From: Camellia lanceoleosa
Lineage: Eukaryota; Streptophyta; Magnoliopsida; Ericales; Theaceae
NCBI GenBank assembly: GCA_025200525.1
Contig: CM045770.1
Coordinates: forward strand, 128,926,200-128,990,199
Reading direction: 5' to 3'
DNA: 64,000 nucleotides
Part shown: piece by piece, positions 1 through 12,167 of the stretch
Layout of the letters: every line of letters starts with the position of its first letter
Position numbering within the stretch: the stretch's first letter is position 1
Made by a program: the position numbers and the translations under genes
The notes under the pieces: generated by a model
Database searches by the model: none
The model's input: the letters and a program-made list of their open reading frames with translations, nothing else
What the model was told of the DNA's origin: nothing

Positions 1-446
1 GCAAATGGAGATTGGAGAAATGATATATGATGTTTGTTGATGCTATAATTATATAAGATAGGATTGATAAGCTAACCCCATGATTATTTTCATGACAAAA
101 AAAATCAAGAAATGTATTATAAAGATTTTTTATCCTTTGATTAATGTGTGATATTTTATTGTATGTATAATTTAAAAGTAGAGAATATTTCATAATAATC
201 TTCATGACATTTTTTTTATGATCCCTAACATCACTCTTTACGATTACAATAGTTCAGCTGCATTGAGTCGTGCTATATGCCACGGTGAACTAGTCGTCCA
301 TGATGCAGAGTTGAATCGGGTTGTACTACCGTGTGGGGCCATGCATGCATGCCTCCATTTGCCATTGGATTTTTTCACGTCAAATATATTGTTTTGAGGA
401 TGGTTAATTACATTTGGGAAACATTATGGTACATATTGTCTACCAT
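1..446. other. AT-rich noncoding DNA
   Basis: No gene, RNA or clear repeat is seen. The last nine bases, GTCTACCAT (438-446), are the left target-site duplicate of the next element. Confidence 0.6.
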
Positions 447-878
447 GGAGGAGGATCCTCTTCGATCACTGTTTTAGATTGGATGGGATTGTTTTGGTCT
501 GTAGGTCTATCACGGGTCCTGTTTTAATAATTTAAACAGTTTAATTTGTCAATTTTTTCATGTGTTTCATTCACAAAAAAAAATAAATAAATAAATAAAA
601 TGTTATGATAATTATAACTAGTTCAATTTATCGCATTGTTTTACCAAAAACTATATTGTTTATTTTTTTTGTCGCCTAATTTTTTTTTTGGTGCGACAAA
701 TGCTATAAATTAAACTAGTTACAGTTTATCGGATTGACCTAATTTTTTTATGGATGAAATATACGAAATACTTGACAAAATGAACGGTTTGGATTATCAA
801 AACGGGATCCGTGGTGAGCCCTACGGACTAGAACAGCCCCGACCAGTCCAAAATAGTGACTGGAGGGGATCCTCCTCC
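447..878. mobile_element. MULE-type MITE, palindromic, 432 bp
   Basis: The ends are perfect 12-bp inverted repeats, GGAGGAGGATCC at 447 and its complement ending at 878. The two halves remain recognisably complementary far inward, for example the left ACGGGTCCTGTTTTAATAAT against the complement of the right AACGGGATCC region. It is flanked by 9-mers GTCTACCAT (438-446) and GTATACCAT (879-887), 8 of 9 matching. A 9-bp duplication is the hallmark of Mutator-like elements. It has no coding capacity, so it would depend on a transposase elsewhere. Confidence 0.75.
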
Positions 879-1233
879 GTATACCATATGTAGCTTATAA
901 TTATAAAAGAAAATGGTATAATTTCATATTTTTTGAATAATAACTAAAAAAAATGTCAAAACCAAATATAACATGAGGTATAATTAAAAAATTCACGAGT
1001 CATAACAAAAATAATATTATAACTAAAGAAGAAAATGATAAAACTAGGAATGCATATAGTGCACCCCTTTCAAGAGTGTACATGTTAGAATTCCCCTTAC
1101 ATTTTTAGTCTGCTTTAAGAATAATTCTACACGTATTAACAATATTACTATTACTAAAAATCTTACTAAAATACAGAAGGTCACATGTGATTGATTGTCA
1201 AATAATAATAATAATAAATAAATAAATAAATAA
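879..1233. other. AT-rich noncoding DNA with AAT/AAAT microsatellite
   Basis: Nothing gene-like is seen. A short (AAT)n/(AAAT)n tract lies at about 1200-1233, abutting the next MITE. Confidence 0.6.
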
Positions 1234-1614
1234 GGGGAATTACAAAAAAAAAATAAAAAAAATCCCAGGGTTTGAATCTGGTAACAAAAGAAACCCTAAG
1301 TTTTCAATCAATTTAAATCCCGATCTTTTGATTTATTTTTAATTTAAACCATTTTTCTATTTTTGTTAAGTAAAATTGATAGAAAAATAATATTTTAGTC
1401 ATTAAACCTATACATAAAATGTTTAAAATACACTTTTTATTAAGTTTAATGACTAAAATACTCATTTTTTTCATCGATTTACTTAATAAAAATAGGCAAA
1501 TTATTTAAATTGGAAACAAATCAAAATTTTAGAGTTTAAATTGATAAAATTAAAAATTCAAAGGTTTATTTTGTTATAAGGCTCAATCTCTGAGTTTTTT
1601 TTTGTAATTGTCCC
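1234..1614. mobile_element. MULE-type MITE, palindromic, 381 bp
   Basis: The left end GGGGAATTACAAAAAAA and the complement of the right end, GGGACAATTACAAAAAAA, are inverted repeats. Pairing continues inward (left TTTTAGTCATTAAACC against the same words on the other strand at about 1440). Flanking 9-mers are AATAAATAA (1225-1233) and AAAAAATAA (1615-1623), 8 of 9 matching but low complexity. The tip GGG-(N)-AATTAC resembles that of the 824-bp element at 11,275, so the two may be one family. Confidence 0.65.
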
Positions 1615-2324
1615 AAAAAATAATGACATTTAACTATCCAATGATATTTGAATATGTATATTTTTAGTAAGATTGCTAGTAAGAGTTTAATTAGATGTAG
1701 CATTGCTCCCATTTTAATTTGGTCCCTCAGTGTTTAAATTATGTTAATCTAATATCCAATTTATAAAAAATATTTTAATTTAGTTTTTCAATTTAATGAT
1801 TTTAATAGACACAGTTTAAACATTGAATCTGTTTAACTGAGCTTTTATAATAATGTTTTCGAAAATTTTGTAAAAACTAATTTGATGGAAAAAAATTTAA
1901 AAATTTGAAAAGCGCTCATTATTTCAATTTTTTTATTTTTGGGATGGAAATGATTTTTAAAATCAAAAACTATTTTTCTCGATATTTATTTTTGTCAAAT
2001 TTTTTAATTTTTTTTAAAATTTCTGAAAATAAGTAATGAAAACTCAATCAAATATAATAAATATATTTTCATATATCCAAATGATATAAAATGTTTTAAA
2101 AAATCGCTATTATAGCATTCTTCTTAGAAATTTTTTTTCATAAATGATGATGCATAAGGCATTAGGTCTTGGCAATCAATGTTGCAGGCTTTGAATTTTA
2201 TTTTATGACTCTTTGAATTTATTTATTTTTACTATTTTTTTCAGCAAATGAGTCTCGATAAATTTGGCCTATATATCATGTTCATAAGTAAAAACTACGA
2301 AAATCACAATATGCAGAAAGAAAT
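1615..2324. other. AT-rich noncoding DNA
   Basis: Long A and T runs. No supported gene or element. Confidence 0.6.
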
Positions 2325-2700
2325 TGGATTTCTGTTGTGCCTAATAGGCACAACAACTTGCTGTAAGGCTCTATTTTTATGATTCAAACTTTTTATATTA
2401 TGGAGTTCGTAAATCATTCATGCAAAAAAAATCAAATTAATTGAATATCTATAACTTTATAAGAAGACTATATTTGTTTTTTTTAAAATAAACTACTAAC
2501 AAGATTTTGATATATTTTTTAAAAACAACGAGGACCTGATCATGGGACTATAGATATTCGATTAAATTGATTTTTTTTTTTTTTGTGGATGATATGTTCG
2601 ATGAATTTTACAATATGAACGATTTGAGTTATTAAAATAGACCAGAAAAGAACTTCTAATAGGCCTCATAACAGGGCTTTTGTCTCACAAGGCACAACAA
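2325..2700. repeat. Imperfect long inverted repeat (MITE-like)
   Basis: The left arm (GTTGTGCCT near 2335, then AATTGAATATCTATAAC near 2440) pairs with the complement of the right arm (GTTGTGCCTTGTGAGAC near 2690, AATCGAATATCTATAGTC near 2550). The arms are about 170 bp with many mismatches. No clean target duplication was found, so family and exact ends are open. Confidence 0.55.
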
Positions 2701-3779
2701 CTTCCCCATACCATATCTAGGGGTATAATTTGGGCCTGGCTAGCCTTCGAGCCGTGCAGGTTCCGGCATTTTTTCGGGCTAGCCGGATTATAGGGCAGAA
2801 AGTCTGGCCCAAGCCCAGGCCCAGGCCCAGGCCCAAGCCCACTCAAATTAGGGCGTTGGGCCGAACCTAGTGGGCCTTTTTATTATTTTTAGATATGTTA
2901 TACATATATATATATTATTTATGAGGGATAAAAAAATAAAAGAAAAATTGTACTAAAGTATTTTAGTTAAGATTAATGAGCTATTTGGTTATGTTTCATG
3001 AGGTGATATTTAATTATGTATGGCTTGTGTTTTTTTGGTTATGACTAAAAAATTATGAAATTATATAATTTTCTTCTTTAAAAATGAATAATTATATATA
3101 TATATCAAAATGAAACAAAATATTAAAATCATTAAATTAAATAGGTAACATTTATTTAATGAATAATTTTATTTCAAAATTAAATAAAATAGATATAGAT
3201 TATTGATGATGGTAGAGTAATTGTATCACTATAGATCAAGTACATCTCAACTAGGTTTACACCTACTAGCCTATCAATCATTTGCATTATACTCCTCTTC
3301 AACAATTGTAGACACCCCATTTTTGACCGTCCTCAAGACTTGGACGTCACCGTTGGAACACTCGGTGATCATCCATGTTTGTGTTCGTCTTGAGTTCCCG
3401 GAAGCCTTGGCAGCGCACCTCGTCTCAGGACCTCTCGACTCGACTGTTTTGTGCTTGGTTCGACATCAAACACTTGTGTTTTGCCTTTGAGAGGCAGGGT
3501 AGGGCTTGTAGACCATCCCTACCCATCACCGGCCGTGGCTTGAGGCCACTGGCTGTATTTTGTGGCCACCGGCCAAATATTTGGCTGGTCGGCACTATAG
3601 ATGGCCGGCCGGCTATCTTTTTTTGGTCAATTGCATTTTTGGCCGACCGACTACTGTGCATCTGCTTTTGCAGATATTTTGTCACAGCTGGCTTGCATTT
3701 GGCTCCCCTCCATACACGTGTATGGAGGGATCTCTCTCTTTAGGGGCTTGTCTTGTAAGCTTTACAAGACAAAAAGCTC

Positions 3780-3787
3780 TATAAAAG
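3780..3787 (+). promoter_or_regulatory. TATA box candidate in the solo LTR
   Basis: CTATAAAAG lies about 475 bp into the LTR and is followed by pyrimidine-rich GTCTTCTCTCTTG, a plausible transcription start. If so U3 is about 0.5 kb and R plus U5 about 3.2 kb. Inferred from sequence only. Confidence 0.45.
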
Positions 3788-5594
3788 AGAGGTCTTCTCT
3801 CTTGTTTGAAGGGTTAGACATTTTAGGCAACATTTTTAGGGTTTGAGTTCTAGGGTTAGGGTTTGCTCATCTCCCATCTCTATATCTCTCTCTCTTGTGT
3901 GTGTTTAGGCTTAGATTTGCACACAAACACACACTACCACACCCTTTCTTGGAGCTGAGGCCCTTGAGGGTTGTTTTTAGAATTTTGGAGCTGGTTTGGA
4001 GCTTAAGAAGCTGCTGGAGCTTCATTTGTGAAGAAAGTCTACAAGGGTAATCACTTTTCCCTTTTATTCCCCATCTTTGCACACTAGTTTTACCTGTCTT
4101 GCAACCATTTTTTGGCTTTGCATATAACACATAAAAGTTCTGTTTTTAAGGCCTCTAAATAGTTCCTTAAGAGTGTTTTGTGGTTTGGGGTTGTTTGGCC
4201 CCTCTTAAGCCTTGTTTGGCCTTTGTTTTGTGCCATTTTGTGTGAGCTCCGCGACCGTAGTGTTTGGGCCTCCTCACCACTAAAATCTTGAGGGATTTCA
4301 GAGGTGAGAATGGTACCTTGAGGTCCTAGGAAGGAGAGGGCCACTCCCTCTCCTTGTTGTCCTTAAAAAGGGCACTTTTTGGCCTCTTGAGGGAGCACCT
4401 AGTTAGGTTCATGTTGACTATGCCTAGGCTATTTTTCATGCTTATTATGTCATAATATAGCTCTGTTTTGGGTTGGTTTTGGTACACCATGCTTGCTTAG
4501 CATACATGCCTTGTAATGCCATTTTGTTGCCTTAACATGCATCTAAGTGTTGACCCTTGTTTTAGCATGTTTTTGGCCAAGCTTTGTGAAGCTTATATGC
4601 ATGTTTTGATGTGCTAAGGGACTGTTTTAAGTCATTGGAGTCATTCATGCCTTGCTTTGTATAGCTACCATGTAATCCCTCTTGTATGCCTTAAGCTTTG
4701 GCCCTTATGCATGCATCCATACTTAAGTCATTTAGATGCTACCTAAGTGGCCTTTTGGCTTTATTTTAGTATGCTAAAACTCTGATTTTGGTCACTTAGT
4801 TCATGCCATGTGTGGTTGCATTGAGTGTAGTTCAACACCTCTTTGGTTAGCATTAAGTACTTGGACCATTAGTGTATGCCATGCTTGTCTTGTTTATTTG
4901 GTTTTGTACCTTCTATAACATGATTTCAAAGCTTTCTATACATGCCATGCATCCATGTTTATCCTCTTTTAAGTGTGCTTAGAAGTTGCTCTTTATGCTT
5001 GAATGTTGGTCCATGTTTTCATGCATGATTGTGTGTCAATTGGCCCTCATTCCTTAGCATCTTGGCCACTGTTTTAGGCCTAGTTAGAGTTGCCTAATTT
5101 AGTTTAAGTCCACCCCTTTGTTTGTTGCATGCTCTCCTTGTATGTTGTAGCATATTGGTGAGTTGTTGCATAATTGAATGAAGTCACATGTTGGCTTACA
5201 TGCTTGAATGCCTACATTAGCCTTGCACACTTGTTAGTTGTATTGCTCTATGACTTGCATGTCTTGCATGCTCATTTGCATTGCCATGTTGCACGCCTAG
5301 TTAACATGCTTAGGTTGCATCGCATTGGCATGCATGCTTGGCCTTTTGACTATCCATGATAGAGGTTAAGTCCCCCTTGGCTTGATTATGTGCATCGCAT
5401 TACATATCAAATGTGCACACTTGGTTTCTTGGGCCATCATGTATGGAAATGCGCGATTGGTGGTCCGAGAGCCAAGGTTCATGTCCCTTTGAGTCATAAA
5501 CATGATATGGGGTATGATTGGTGCATACATTGCTTGAAATGCATTGCCATGCCAAGTATTGTCCTCTGCTGCTGTCAAACCAGATTCTACAGGA

Positions 5595-5705
5595 ATGTTT
5601 GTCCGGTCGGCTACATTTAGTGCCGACCGGCCACCATTGTTGGCTGATGGATCAAAGTTATGGCCGGTGACCATTCTGCATGGCCGGTGGTCCCCCTTTA
5701 GCCGG
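5595..5705. repeat. CpG-rich hairpin cluster in the LTR
   Basis: CCGGTCGGC and GCCGACCGG form a perfect 9-bp inverted repeat with a 10-nt loop near 5602-5630, followed by several TGGCCGGTG words. A similar cluster with GGCCGGCCGGC words is at about 3530-3620. Clusters of related CGACCGACC/GCCGGCC words recur at comparable places in the other LTR copies (57.1 and 63.5 kb). Confidence 0.6.
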
Positions 5706-7035
5706 TGGTGTCTCCTGGCATCCATAGAGCAAACCCTGAGACTTTGGCAGTCCGCAGAGGAACAGAGCAGGGAAAACAGAGGTATCTTGTGCATGGTAGT
5801 GGATTTCCGGGCGAAACTGAGCGTGCATGCATTGGACCCTCTCCCCGAGGCCTTTTACTGCTTTTAGTACTTAATTGATCTATTAATTAATTAGGTGGTC
5901 TGTAATATTTAATTAGCTTGAAGGTTAATTAAATTTGTATATTCTTTCGGTTCCTCCGAGCGAGGGCAAAGTTGTAATAAGCGTGGGTGAGTGTGTGCAT
6001 GTCTTCCAACCCCCACTTCTTTCTCCCTTTTACTTACCTGCTTATGATGGTTAGTATTAGGACATGTTTACTTTAGCATACCTCATATTATGCATGCGTG
6101 CATCATTCATCAGTATTGCATGCACCAGGCTCGGTACATCATGCTAATTGCATTATATTTCAAATCAAATTTGAATACATGCTACCTGCGCATTTCACAT
6201 GTCATCCTTAAGATTAGCCAAGCCTATTCTAATGACATTTTGTATGCGATGCATTAGGCACTTAACATGGACTTGGATCATGCATTGATTGCTAACACGT
6301 TCTTGTTTTGGCACGGAGTACGATGTAAGTATTTTATGCTTTAGCATACTGCATGTGTGTGAATGCTACCATGACAACATGCTTACCATGTGGCTGGATG
6401 CTTATGTGATAAACTGCTTGAGTGCCTGTGGGTGAAGGTTGGATTGCTTGAGTTGGAACAATTCGTCGAAATCCGTATTTTTAGCCTACTTGCGAGTAGC
6501 AAATCCCAAAACCATTTCCAAACAAGACGGATATGCAATGCTTGTTTCCAAATTAGGCGATCTAGTCTATACTTGTTTGCTGTGCGCATAACGTAGTAAT
6601 TCTAGGCTAATAACCGGAATAAGAGCATATAGTGTTTTCAAAATAAAATATCACGGTTAGTAGAGGCCGGTCTTCGGACCGGGCGAGAGGGGGTGCTCAT
6701 AGCTGACCTTCCCCGATCGTACCCAAGTTCCCGAGCCGAGGCAACTTTGGTGATGACGGACACGTGGCCTTTGGCACCGAGTCAGGGTTTCCTAAATTTC
6801 CCCAAAATAAAATATTTAGGTGGCGACTCTGTATCTGGCAAAGCAGTCCATGTTTGACACTTCTTTTCTAAAAATCTGTTTTCTCAAAACGATTTGCCGG
6901 ATTTGGACTCTTTGGTTTAGATTGAGAACCGTAACACAAATCGAGTCCGAACTGTAGCAGTGGGGTCCCTCGCGGACTTGTTACAATAATGTAATAAAAA
7001 CATTACGAAATGAAATATTAAAAAAAATTTGTTGA

Positions 7036-9012
7036 TCAATAATCGGAGGAGGTAGACAATTTACTCGCGTTACCCAAGGACATATCATCTAAGTTGCCTT
7101 GAATTTTGTTATTTTCACTATAATTTTTTCTTCTCGTAAGTGCATGCATATGATCTCTGGATATCATCAGTGCCTCAACCATTTGGTGTAAAAGCTTGCT
7201 GCAGTAATCACTCAAAACCCATCCATCTGCACTAAAAGCTGTTTCAAAAGAAATTGTAGAACTATGAGCAGTTAGTATATCACGGGCCATTGGTGAAAGC
7301 ACCTGTCACTTAGGTTCATTTTGTTTCCACCAATCTAAAATATCAAATTCATCGCTATTATCCATTGGTGCGCTATCCAAATAACGTTGTAATGCATAAT
7401 TACTTATGCTTATATGTTGAGATATTTTTCTGCTTTTTATTGCTGAAAAAATACTTAATCTTCCATCTCGAGATAAGACAGGTGTAGTGTGCGTAAGTAT
7501 ATTTGCAGATACAACTACCTTGTATTATTCAAATAATTTTTTGCATGTTTTCATAATAGGGGCAAGTTGTTTTTGACCAGCGAAAATACATTCTAAAAAT
7601 TCTTGTAAACCAATTTCTTTATACATAGGATTAATTATTATGGCTAAACCTAAAAGATGAGACAATGGATCAAAATATTTATCAAAATTTTTTTTTACTG
7701 CAATAATAATGGTTACATAATATTTATTATCCATATATTTTGTGAAAACTTTCATTATTTCTGCTAACATATGTAAAACAAATAGTGAAGTAGACATATA
7801 TATATATATATATAAGAAAATAATTTTATTCTTAAAGAAAACCTTTATATAAGGTTACTTGGTGTCAATTAGATTCTGTGGAAGTCAGTACTTCTCTTAT
7901 TGATGTTGTTGCAAAACAAGCTTTCTTTAATATATTATACGTCGAATTCCACTTATTGTCTATATCTAAAATTAATTTTTCAAATGACATACCTTATCGT
8001 TGACAAATTTTCCTGTATTCCGAAATTCGATTAGCAAAAGACATAATAGTAGCAACCGCATTTTTTATTACTAGTACAGAAGTCTCGCATATAGACATAG
8101 CTTCTTTAACAATCAAGTTTAAAATATGAGCACAACAACGAACATGAAATAAATCACCATAAAAAGTAATTGTAAAGTTGATTTCAAATGGATTACAGTC
8201 TGATTGTAATATGTTGCATTATCTAAACTTAAGGTAAATATTTTTTTTTTGCAAAGTCCACTCATATATTATATTTCTTATTTTTACTCCAAGTGAATGA
8301 CCAGTATATGGAAGTTCAACTAATCTAAATAAAATAAATTTTTTATTTAATTTTTAGTCATTATCAATAAAATGTGCAGTAATACATTGATATTCTAAAC
8401 TATTATTTGACTACAAATCAAATGTTAAACATACTTTTCCATTCAAATTTTTGGAAATGTTAAATAATTTACTTTTAATATCCTCAAATTTCTCTAAAAT
8501 CTTGTTTCTAGTAGTATTTCTTGAAAAACCTTAATATTGCAGTGCAAAACCACCGTGAATCATTTCTAAAAAATGGAGATATTCACTAGTAGTAAAAAGT
8601 TATTCTTTTTTAATAATATAATCAACTATAGAATTTTGTGCACATATAAAATCATATGAAAATGTTTGCAAATTACCAGTTAATAAAGCTCTTAATTGCA
8701 TTTGAGTTCTAATATCAGGTTATTGACTTTATAAATGCCTTTGAGCATGCCTTTTTAGATGGCTAGTACCCCTTGTAGATGAAGCACTAAGTAAATGTGC
8801 ACAATATTTGTATTTTGCTTTAAATACAATTGTACCATCAGGATTAGTTACATATACTCTTTCAAAATGCTCCCAAATAATACTAGACGTGCCCCTAGAT
8901 GATGATGTTACTGTTGGAAGAGGGATATTAGGAACAATAGAGGAGAATCAACAGATTCATGTTGTGTATATGCATTAATATCAACATAAACATTAGAAAT
9001 ATTAGGATCCAT
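7036..9012 (-). pseudogene. hAT transposase with BED zinc finger, degenerate
   Basis: Would have been the transposase that binds the terminal repeats and cuts the element. From the ATG at 9012 (MDPNISNVYVDINAYTQHES) the order is: BED finger with GTSHLKRHAQ near 8,770-8,830; the hAT core motif FHVRCCAHILNLIVKEAM at about 8,095-8,155; a central block with FDKYFDP and LGLAIIINPMYK at 7,525-7,797; and the C-terminal dimerisation block with MARDILTAHSSTISFETAFS at 7,036-7,302. These pieces lie in different frames and contain stops. The first zinc-ligand Cys of the BED finger reads Tyr (KYKYC where C-x2-C is expected). The duplicated copy at 28 kb has the same change. A (TA)n run near 7,797-7,812 interrupts the gene. 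Family assignment is firm; the gene cannot encode a working protein. Confidence 0.85.
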
Positions 9013-9339
9013 AGTAATGCAAGTAAAATAATATATATGAACTAACAATTAATTAAAATAATGAGTAAACGATAACAAGTAAACAATGACAATTAATATA
9101 TGTTACGAAATAATTAACATAAAAAAATGAGTAACTAATAAATATTAATTCAAATAATTAATGTTACCGATTGGCAAATGCAGTACAAAAATTAACTTCT
9201 TCTGATAAAAGTTTCCTTGCACAATTGCAATTGCTACTTAGGGATGAGACTTTAAAATTAATTGAGAGAGTTGCGAGCAGGGAAAGAATTAGAGTTAGAG
9301 AGAGATTTGTTTGTGAGAAATAAAATGGGAAAGGGGCAA

Positions 9340-9347
9340 TATTTATA
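9340..9347 (-). promoter_or_regulatory. TATA box of the hAT transposase
   Basis: On the minus strand CCTATAAATATTG lies about 330 bp upstream of the transposase ATG at 9012 and 350 bp inside the right terminal repeat. The same CCTATAAATAT is kept in the second copy near 28,545. Confidence 0.55.
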
Positions 9348-10477
9348 GGAGTTGGGAGAAGGGAGGGGTTAATTTATAAATAAAAAAAATTGTGACCATT
9401 GGTGAATAACGGTTATTTGACCGTTTGAATTTTTTATTTTTTTCTTCAAATTTCTTATCGTCGGTATGGTGTGCACTGCACAAGGAGTCATTGGAGCGAG
9501 ATGAGGTGGGATGGGCTAGGGTGCGGGGAAATTTTTTTTGGGTCAGGCTATAAAGCAGACGGCCTAAGCCCAGGCCTAGGGTCCTGAATTGGATTTGGAC
9601 CCGGGCCTAGCTAGGCCTAACCGAGCAGGGCCTACCTAGGCTGTGGGCGGGCTTTGGGAGTTCCACGGTCCCGCGGGCCAATTTTACACCCCTATCTAAG
9701 TAGAAAATGAGGGAAAGAAATGTCGGGTTGGGTCTTCATGGGTCTGAAATAGGTAATGTTTGGCCCATCATATCATGGGTAGTTTCCAATTGATACTTTC
9801 TGACTTGTTATTCATTTTGACCATCCAAAATTGCTCATTTGTTTTCTCTAATTTTGTTTAATTTTTATTACAAAAAATATTAGAGATACTAAATGAATTA
9901 TTAAATATTTTATATAATACTTGTATAAATATGAGACTCATACACTCATGTGAGTATTGTGTAAAATATTTGAGATCTCCAAAAAACTTCCACAATTCAA
10001 CCACAATGATGTGGAATGATATGTGTTAAGTTTTGATTTGTTACATACCCAATGATATAAGATCCAATTCAACCACAATAATTAGGTATGATATGTCTAA
10101 ATTCTTTGCCCTCCTCTCCCTCCTCTAATTTTTAATTTTTTTATTATAATTATACCCTGAAGTAAAATTACATTAAAAGACATCATTTAATGAAACACCT
10201 ACCTACAAAATAAAAACTAACACTCTACAATATCATACACCCACTCCCACCACTATTCCCAACTATATATATCCCATCTTTTTAAACCCTAAACATATTA
10301 CTTTTCATAACCAACCAACATAAACCCTAAACCTATTACTCTTCATAATCATATTAATTTCTAAATGCATCCTCTTTATCACCATCATAAACTCTCATGA
10401 ATTAGAAACCTTGAACCAAAAAGCTCTTTTCAAGTCCAACATGTTACTCTTTATCAGTTATTTCACTTTGCAGAGCA

Positions 10478-10522
10478 ATGGTAGATGATAACAACAATTA
10501 TGATGAGGTTGGCGTTCTATTG
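10478..10522 (+). other. Possible relic first exon (15 codons)
   Basis: An ATG opens 15 codons, MVDDNNNYDEVGVLL, ending exactly at a consensus 5' splice site GTAAGT (10523). Upstream are TTTGCAG just before the ATG and a TATATATAT-containing promoter-like stretch near 10,265. Copy B keeps the same frame without indels (29,694-29,738, MVDNDNNSDEVGVPS) and the same splice signal. No downstream exon is recognised, so this may be part of an old transposon gene or chance. Product unknown. Confidence 0.3.
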
Positions 10523-11274
10523 GTAAGTTTATTAGTTTTGCATTAATATTCTCAATCGTCTTCAATCATTATTGTTTTGTTCGAGTTGTTCGAAATTGGT
10601 TTGCCGGTTGTTGAGATTATGTTCAGTAACACAGTACTGAATACAAACATTTAGTTCAATATATGGGCTCCGAACAGTAATGCAGATAGTCAGTACTAGT
10701 GTGTTAAACGGTTTGATTTTTGTATCTTCAACACCAAATTGTGTGTTTAGTGAGTATTTTAGCTGAGAGGAATTTCCAACGAGTTTTCTGCAATGGTAGA
10801 TAGGAATTTCTGATGAATTTTTCGACGGTATTCTTTGGACACCGTCGAGTTAATTCCTCATTTTGTTGACAGTTTACAGGAATTTCAATGATGGACCGTT
10901 GATGCAATGTTCTTCACTGAGGCAATGGTGTTTATTGATGCAATGACTGTTGGCGTTCTTTTCAACAAGAGATGGATGATCATCAAAAGGAGAAGAAGAA
11001 AGAGTGCAAAATTAAATGTGTGTGCCCTTAGGTGTAGTAATATTATCAATAGGGGTAAATTTGGTATTAAGTGGAGTGTTCAAAGAAATCTTATTGAAAT
11101 TTAGGGTTTAAGGTAGGGGCTCAAAGAAATGGGGGGTCCAAAGAATTTAGGCAGATACTAATAGTAGCCCTCTATTATTGTGGATAAATTTAGGGGGAAT
11201 GACTAAAAAGTCCTATTAGGAAGATGGATTTTGACTTATTGGTTCGCCAAAAAGTCCTATTCACTTTTAATTAT

Positions 11275-12098
11275 GAGAAAATTATACTGACAGCCCCTAT
11301 AGTTTGGGCTTGTGTTACTTTGATCCCTGACTTTTCAATTGTGACACATTTGACCCTGAATTTTGAATCTTATTTCAAACAAGGACAATTGAAGATACTA
11401 TTATTTAATTTCAATGGAAAAATCGTCAATTTGACAAAATATAAACTAATTTGATAAAAATAAATGTTAAAAAAATGTTTTTGAATTTTTAAAAATTATT
11501 TCTATCCACTAAAGATAAAATTATGTAAAATTGATAAATCTTTTAAATATATTTTTTTTAACCAAATTAATTTTTATTATGTGTTTGGATGATAATCATG
11601 TAATGGGTATTTTTTTTCCCATTAAATTAGTTTCTATTTTTCCAAAAGTCAAATATGGCGACAACTTTGATATCATTATTAAACCAATCATTTAAATCAA
11701 AAAATTCAAAATAAAAACATTTTATATATTGAATATATCGATTACATATTAAAATCTTAACAACCACCCATTACATAATCATCATCCAAACACATAATAA
11801 GAATTAATTTAGTAAAAAAAAATATCTAAAAGATTTATCAATTTTACATAATTTTATCTCTAGTGGGTAAGAATAATTTTTAAAAATTTAAAAATATTTT
11901 TTTGACATTTATTTGTGTCAAATTAGTTTATAGTTTATCAAATTGACAACTTTGCCTTTGAAATTAAGTAATGGTATCTTCAATTGTCCTTATTTGGAAC
12001 AAGATTCAAAATTCAGGGTTAAATGTGTCACAATTAAAAAGTTAGGGACCAAAGTGGGACGAACCCCAAATTATAGGGACTATTAGTGTAATTCGCCC
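11275..12098. mobile_element. MULE-type MITE, palindromic, 824 bp
   Basis: The left tip GAGAAAATTATACTGACAG and the complement of the right tip, GGGCGAATTACACTAATAG, are inverted repeats that continue inward for hundreds of bases (CCCTATAGTTTGGG against CCCTATAATTTGGGG; TTTTGAATCTTATTTCAAAC against its partner at 11,990). Flanking 9-mers are TTTAATTAT (11,266-11,274) and TTTAACTAT (12,099-12,107). Copy B at 37,410 has one TTTAATTGT and no element, a true empty site. No coding capacity. Confidence 0.88.
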
Positions 12099-12167
12099 TT
12101 TAACTATTATCACAAAATTCTATTTTTTTAGCAGCGCTTTCATAGAAAATGTCACTAATTGTTAATT

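Larger units (their letters stand above)
3307..6985 (+). mobile_element. Solo LTR of an Ogre/Tat-like Gypsy element, 3,679 bp
   Basis: It starts TGTAGACACCCC and ends TTGTTACA, with flanking 5-mers ACAAT (3302-3306) and ATAAT (6986-6990), a one-mismatch target duplication. Its 3' third, including the stretch with CCCAAGTTCCCGAGCCGAGG, CGGACACGTGGCC and TTTGCCGGATTTGGAC, matches the LTRs at 45.1-45.7, 53.9-58.67 and (complement) 62.08-64.0 kb. No internal region or second LTR adjoins, so it is a solo LTR left by unequal recombination. It sits inside the hAT transposon and so is younger. Open frames within it have no recognisable product. Confidence 0.85.
2720..9692 (-). mobile_element. hAT DNA transposon, inactive, split by a solo LTR
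   Basis: The left tip GGGGTATAATTTGGGCC (2720) and the complement of the right tip, GGGGTGTAAAATTGGCC (ending 9692), are terminal inverted repeats of the common plant hAT form. The GGCCCAAGCCCAGGCCC-type subterminal words lie at both ends. TATCTA flanks both tips (2714-2719 and 9693-9698); this is shorter than the 8-bp duplication expected for hAT, so the tips may have decayed. Without the inserted LTR the body is about 3.3 kb, usual for a hAT. The minus strand carries a broken BED-finger transposase. Half of the element is duplicated at 27.26-28.89 kb. Confidence 0.85.

Noticed and set aside
3840..3870. TTAGGG-like telomere motif
   Set aside because: Only one or two imperfect units in LTR text.
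5366..5794. 142-codon minus-strand frame inside the solo LTR
   Set aside because: No recognisable domain, lies on the strand opposite to LTR transcription, and is not kept in the other LTR copies as far as I can see.
2714..9698. 8-bp target duplication for the hAT
   Set aside because: Only TATCTA (6 bp) matches directly at the ends; an 8-bp match could not be made without shifting.
10780..10880. CACTA-type subterminal repeats (GACGGT, CACCGTC words; hairpin near 10,828)
   Set aside because: Suggestive words occur, here and near 13,760-13,900, but no CACTA terminus or transposase was found.
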